A DNA stretch of 64,000 nt from an uncultured Pelagibacteraceae bacterium (GTDB taxonomy: Bacteria > Pseudomonadota > Alphaproteobacteria > Pelagibacterales > Pelagibacteraceae): positions 1 through 64,000 of the forward strand of contig CACMDY010000004.1 in assembly GCA_902612605.1 (NCBI GenBank), read 5' to 3'. The notes below the pieces were generated by a model. It ran no database searches and was not told the DNA's origin. It worked only from the letters and a program-made list of their open reading frames with translations. A program made the translations under genes and the position numbers. Of the stretch, positions 63,859 through 64,000 are shown one piece after another. How positions within the stretch are numbered: the first letter of the stretch is position 1; each line of letters begins with the position of its first letter.

Positions 63859-64000
63859 TTTTTTGATGCTCTAAGAAGTCTATCGTTAATCACTAATCCA
63901 AAGTTTCGGTTTGGTATTCTTTGCACAGCTATTTTTTTGTAACCTAGCTTCTTAATTTTTCTTAATGTTTTATACAAATTTTTACCACTCTCCATTAGAT
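63855..64000 (-). CDS. 3' end of a Sua5/YwlC threonylcarbamoyl-AMP synthase-like gene (partial)
   Basis: Forty-seven or so residues and a TGA stop are visible; the 5' part lies past the window end. SGKNLYKTLRKIKKLGYKKIAV and then NFGLVINDRLLRASKK resemble the C-terminal domain end of Sua5 proteins, where NLY-x-x-L and G-x-x-INDRL-x-RA occur. Sua5 makes threonylcarbamoyl-AMP for tRNA t6A. The main catalytic domain cannot be seen, so the call is from the tail only. It overlaps the ABC ATPase gene (ATGA). Confidence 0.65.
   Translation of the reverse strand, partial: LMESGKNLYKTLRKIKKLGYKKIAVQRIPNRNFGLVINDRLLRASKK

Overview
The window looks like a SAR11 (Candidatus Pelagibacter-type, Alphaproteobacteria) chromosome segment. 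It is extremely AT-rich, with Lys/Asn/Ile-rich proteins, very short or overlapping intergenic spaces and few clear Shine-Dalgarno sites. Streamlined alphaproteobacterial marker genes are present: a TrcR/DUF1013 regulator, a split pntA, a tiny aa3-oxidase subunit IV and rpoH. Most decisive is a solitary 5S rRNA gene (about 25747-25863) at the end of a large surface-polysaccharide island. In Pelagibacter, hypervariable region 2 (HVR2) is known to lie between the 23S and 5S rRNA genes, and this fits that arrangement.

Layout. (1) 1-25.3 kb is the accessory cell-surface island. It starts with SGNH-type proteins, a WecA/MraY-type phosphosugar transferase, a large membrane protein and a GtrB-like glycosyltransferase. 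A tightly coupled sugar-nucleotide operon follows (5569-11958): an extended-SDR epimerase, a fusion of a UDP-glucose-dehydrogenase-like module lacking its catalytic Cys with a short-chain dehydrogenase, a Gfo/Idh/MocA oxidoreductase, and a heptose kinase, guanylyltransferase and sedoheptulose-7-P isomerase set, with a transaldolase next door. Next come O-antigen ligase/polymerase and Wzx-type genes, then an oppositely oriented seven-gene block (16452-23732) of glycosyltransferases (including a GT2-GT26 fusion), a second Wzy/ligase-like protein, an SGNH protein and large membrane proteins. A GT2 and an FkbM methyltransferase close the island. (2) 25.3-25.9 kb is a 465-bp gene-free stretch and the orphan 5S rRNA. 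(3) 25.9-34.3 kb holds GDP-fucose genes (gmd, fcl, an epimerase), zinc-free L36, cytochrome oxidase subunit IV, pntAA-pntAB-pntB, and a carbamoyltransferase module (SxtJ-like, DUF5989-like, NodU/CmcH-like), ending at an initiator tRNA-Met gene.

(4) 34.2-42.5 kb is minus-strand core: rpsU running almost directly into tRNA-fMet, trcR, zinc-free rpmE, an inositol-monophosphatase-family gene, efp, thiE, and a central-carbon operon tkt-gap-pgk-fba. (5) 42.5-60.3 kb is plus-strand core: a coiled-coil DUF4164-like gene and zapA, 5-formyl-THF cyclo-ligase, ymdB-like, yebC, a phage-type RuvC, tolQRAB-pal-cpoB, tilS, ftsH, folP, glmM, thiD, purA and an Ig-like autotransporter. (6) 60.3-64 kb holds rpoH and rluD (minus), tRNA-Arg(UCG), a two-gene ABC-2 exporter and the 3' end of a Sua5/YwlC gene.

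Together the left part makes and exports variable surface glycans from nucleotide sugars (heptose-type, fucose-type) on a lipid carrier, while the right part is conserved housekeeping. I see no transposase, integrase, prophage or CRISPR array. The most unusual item is the Cys-less nucleotide-sugar-dehydrogenase/SDR fusion within a heptose operon.
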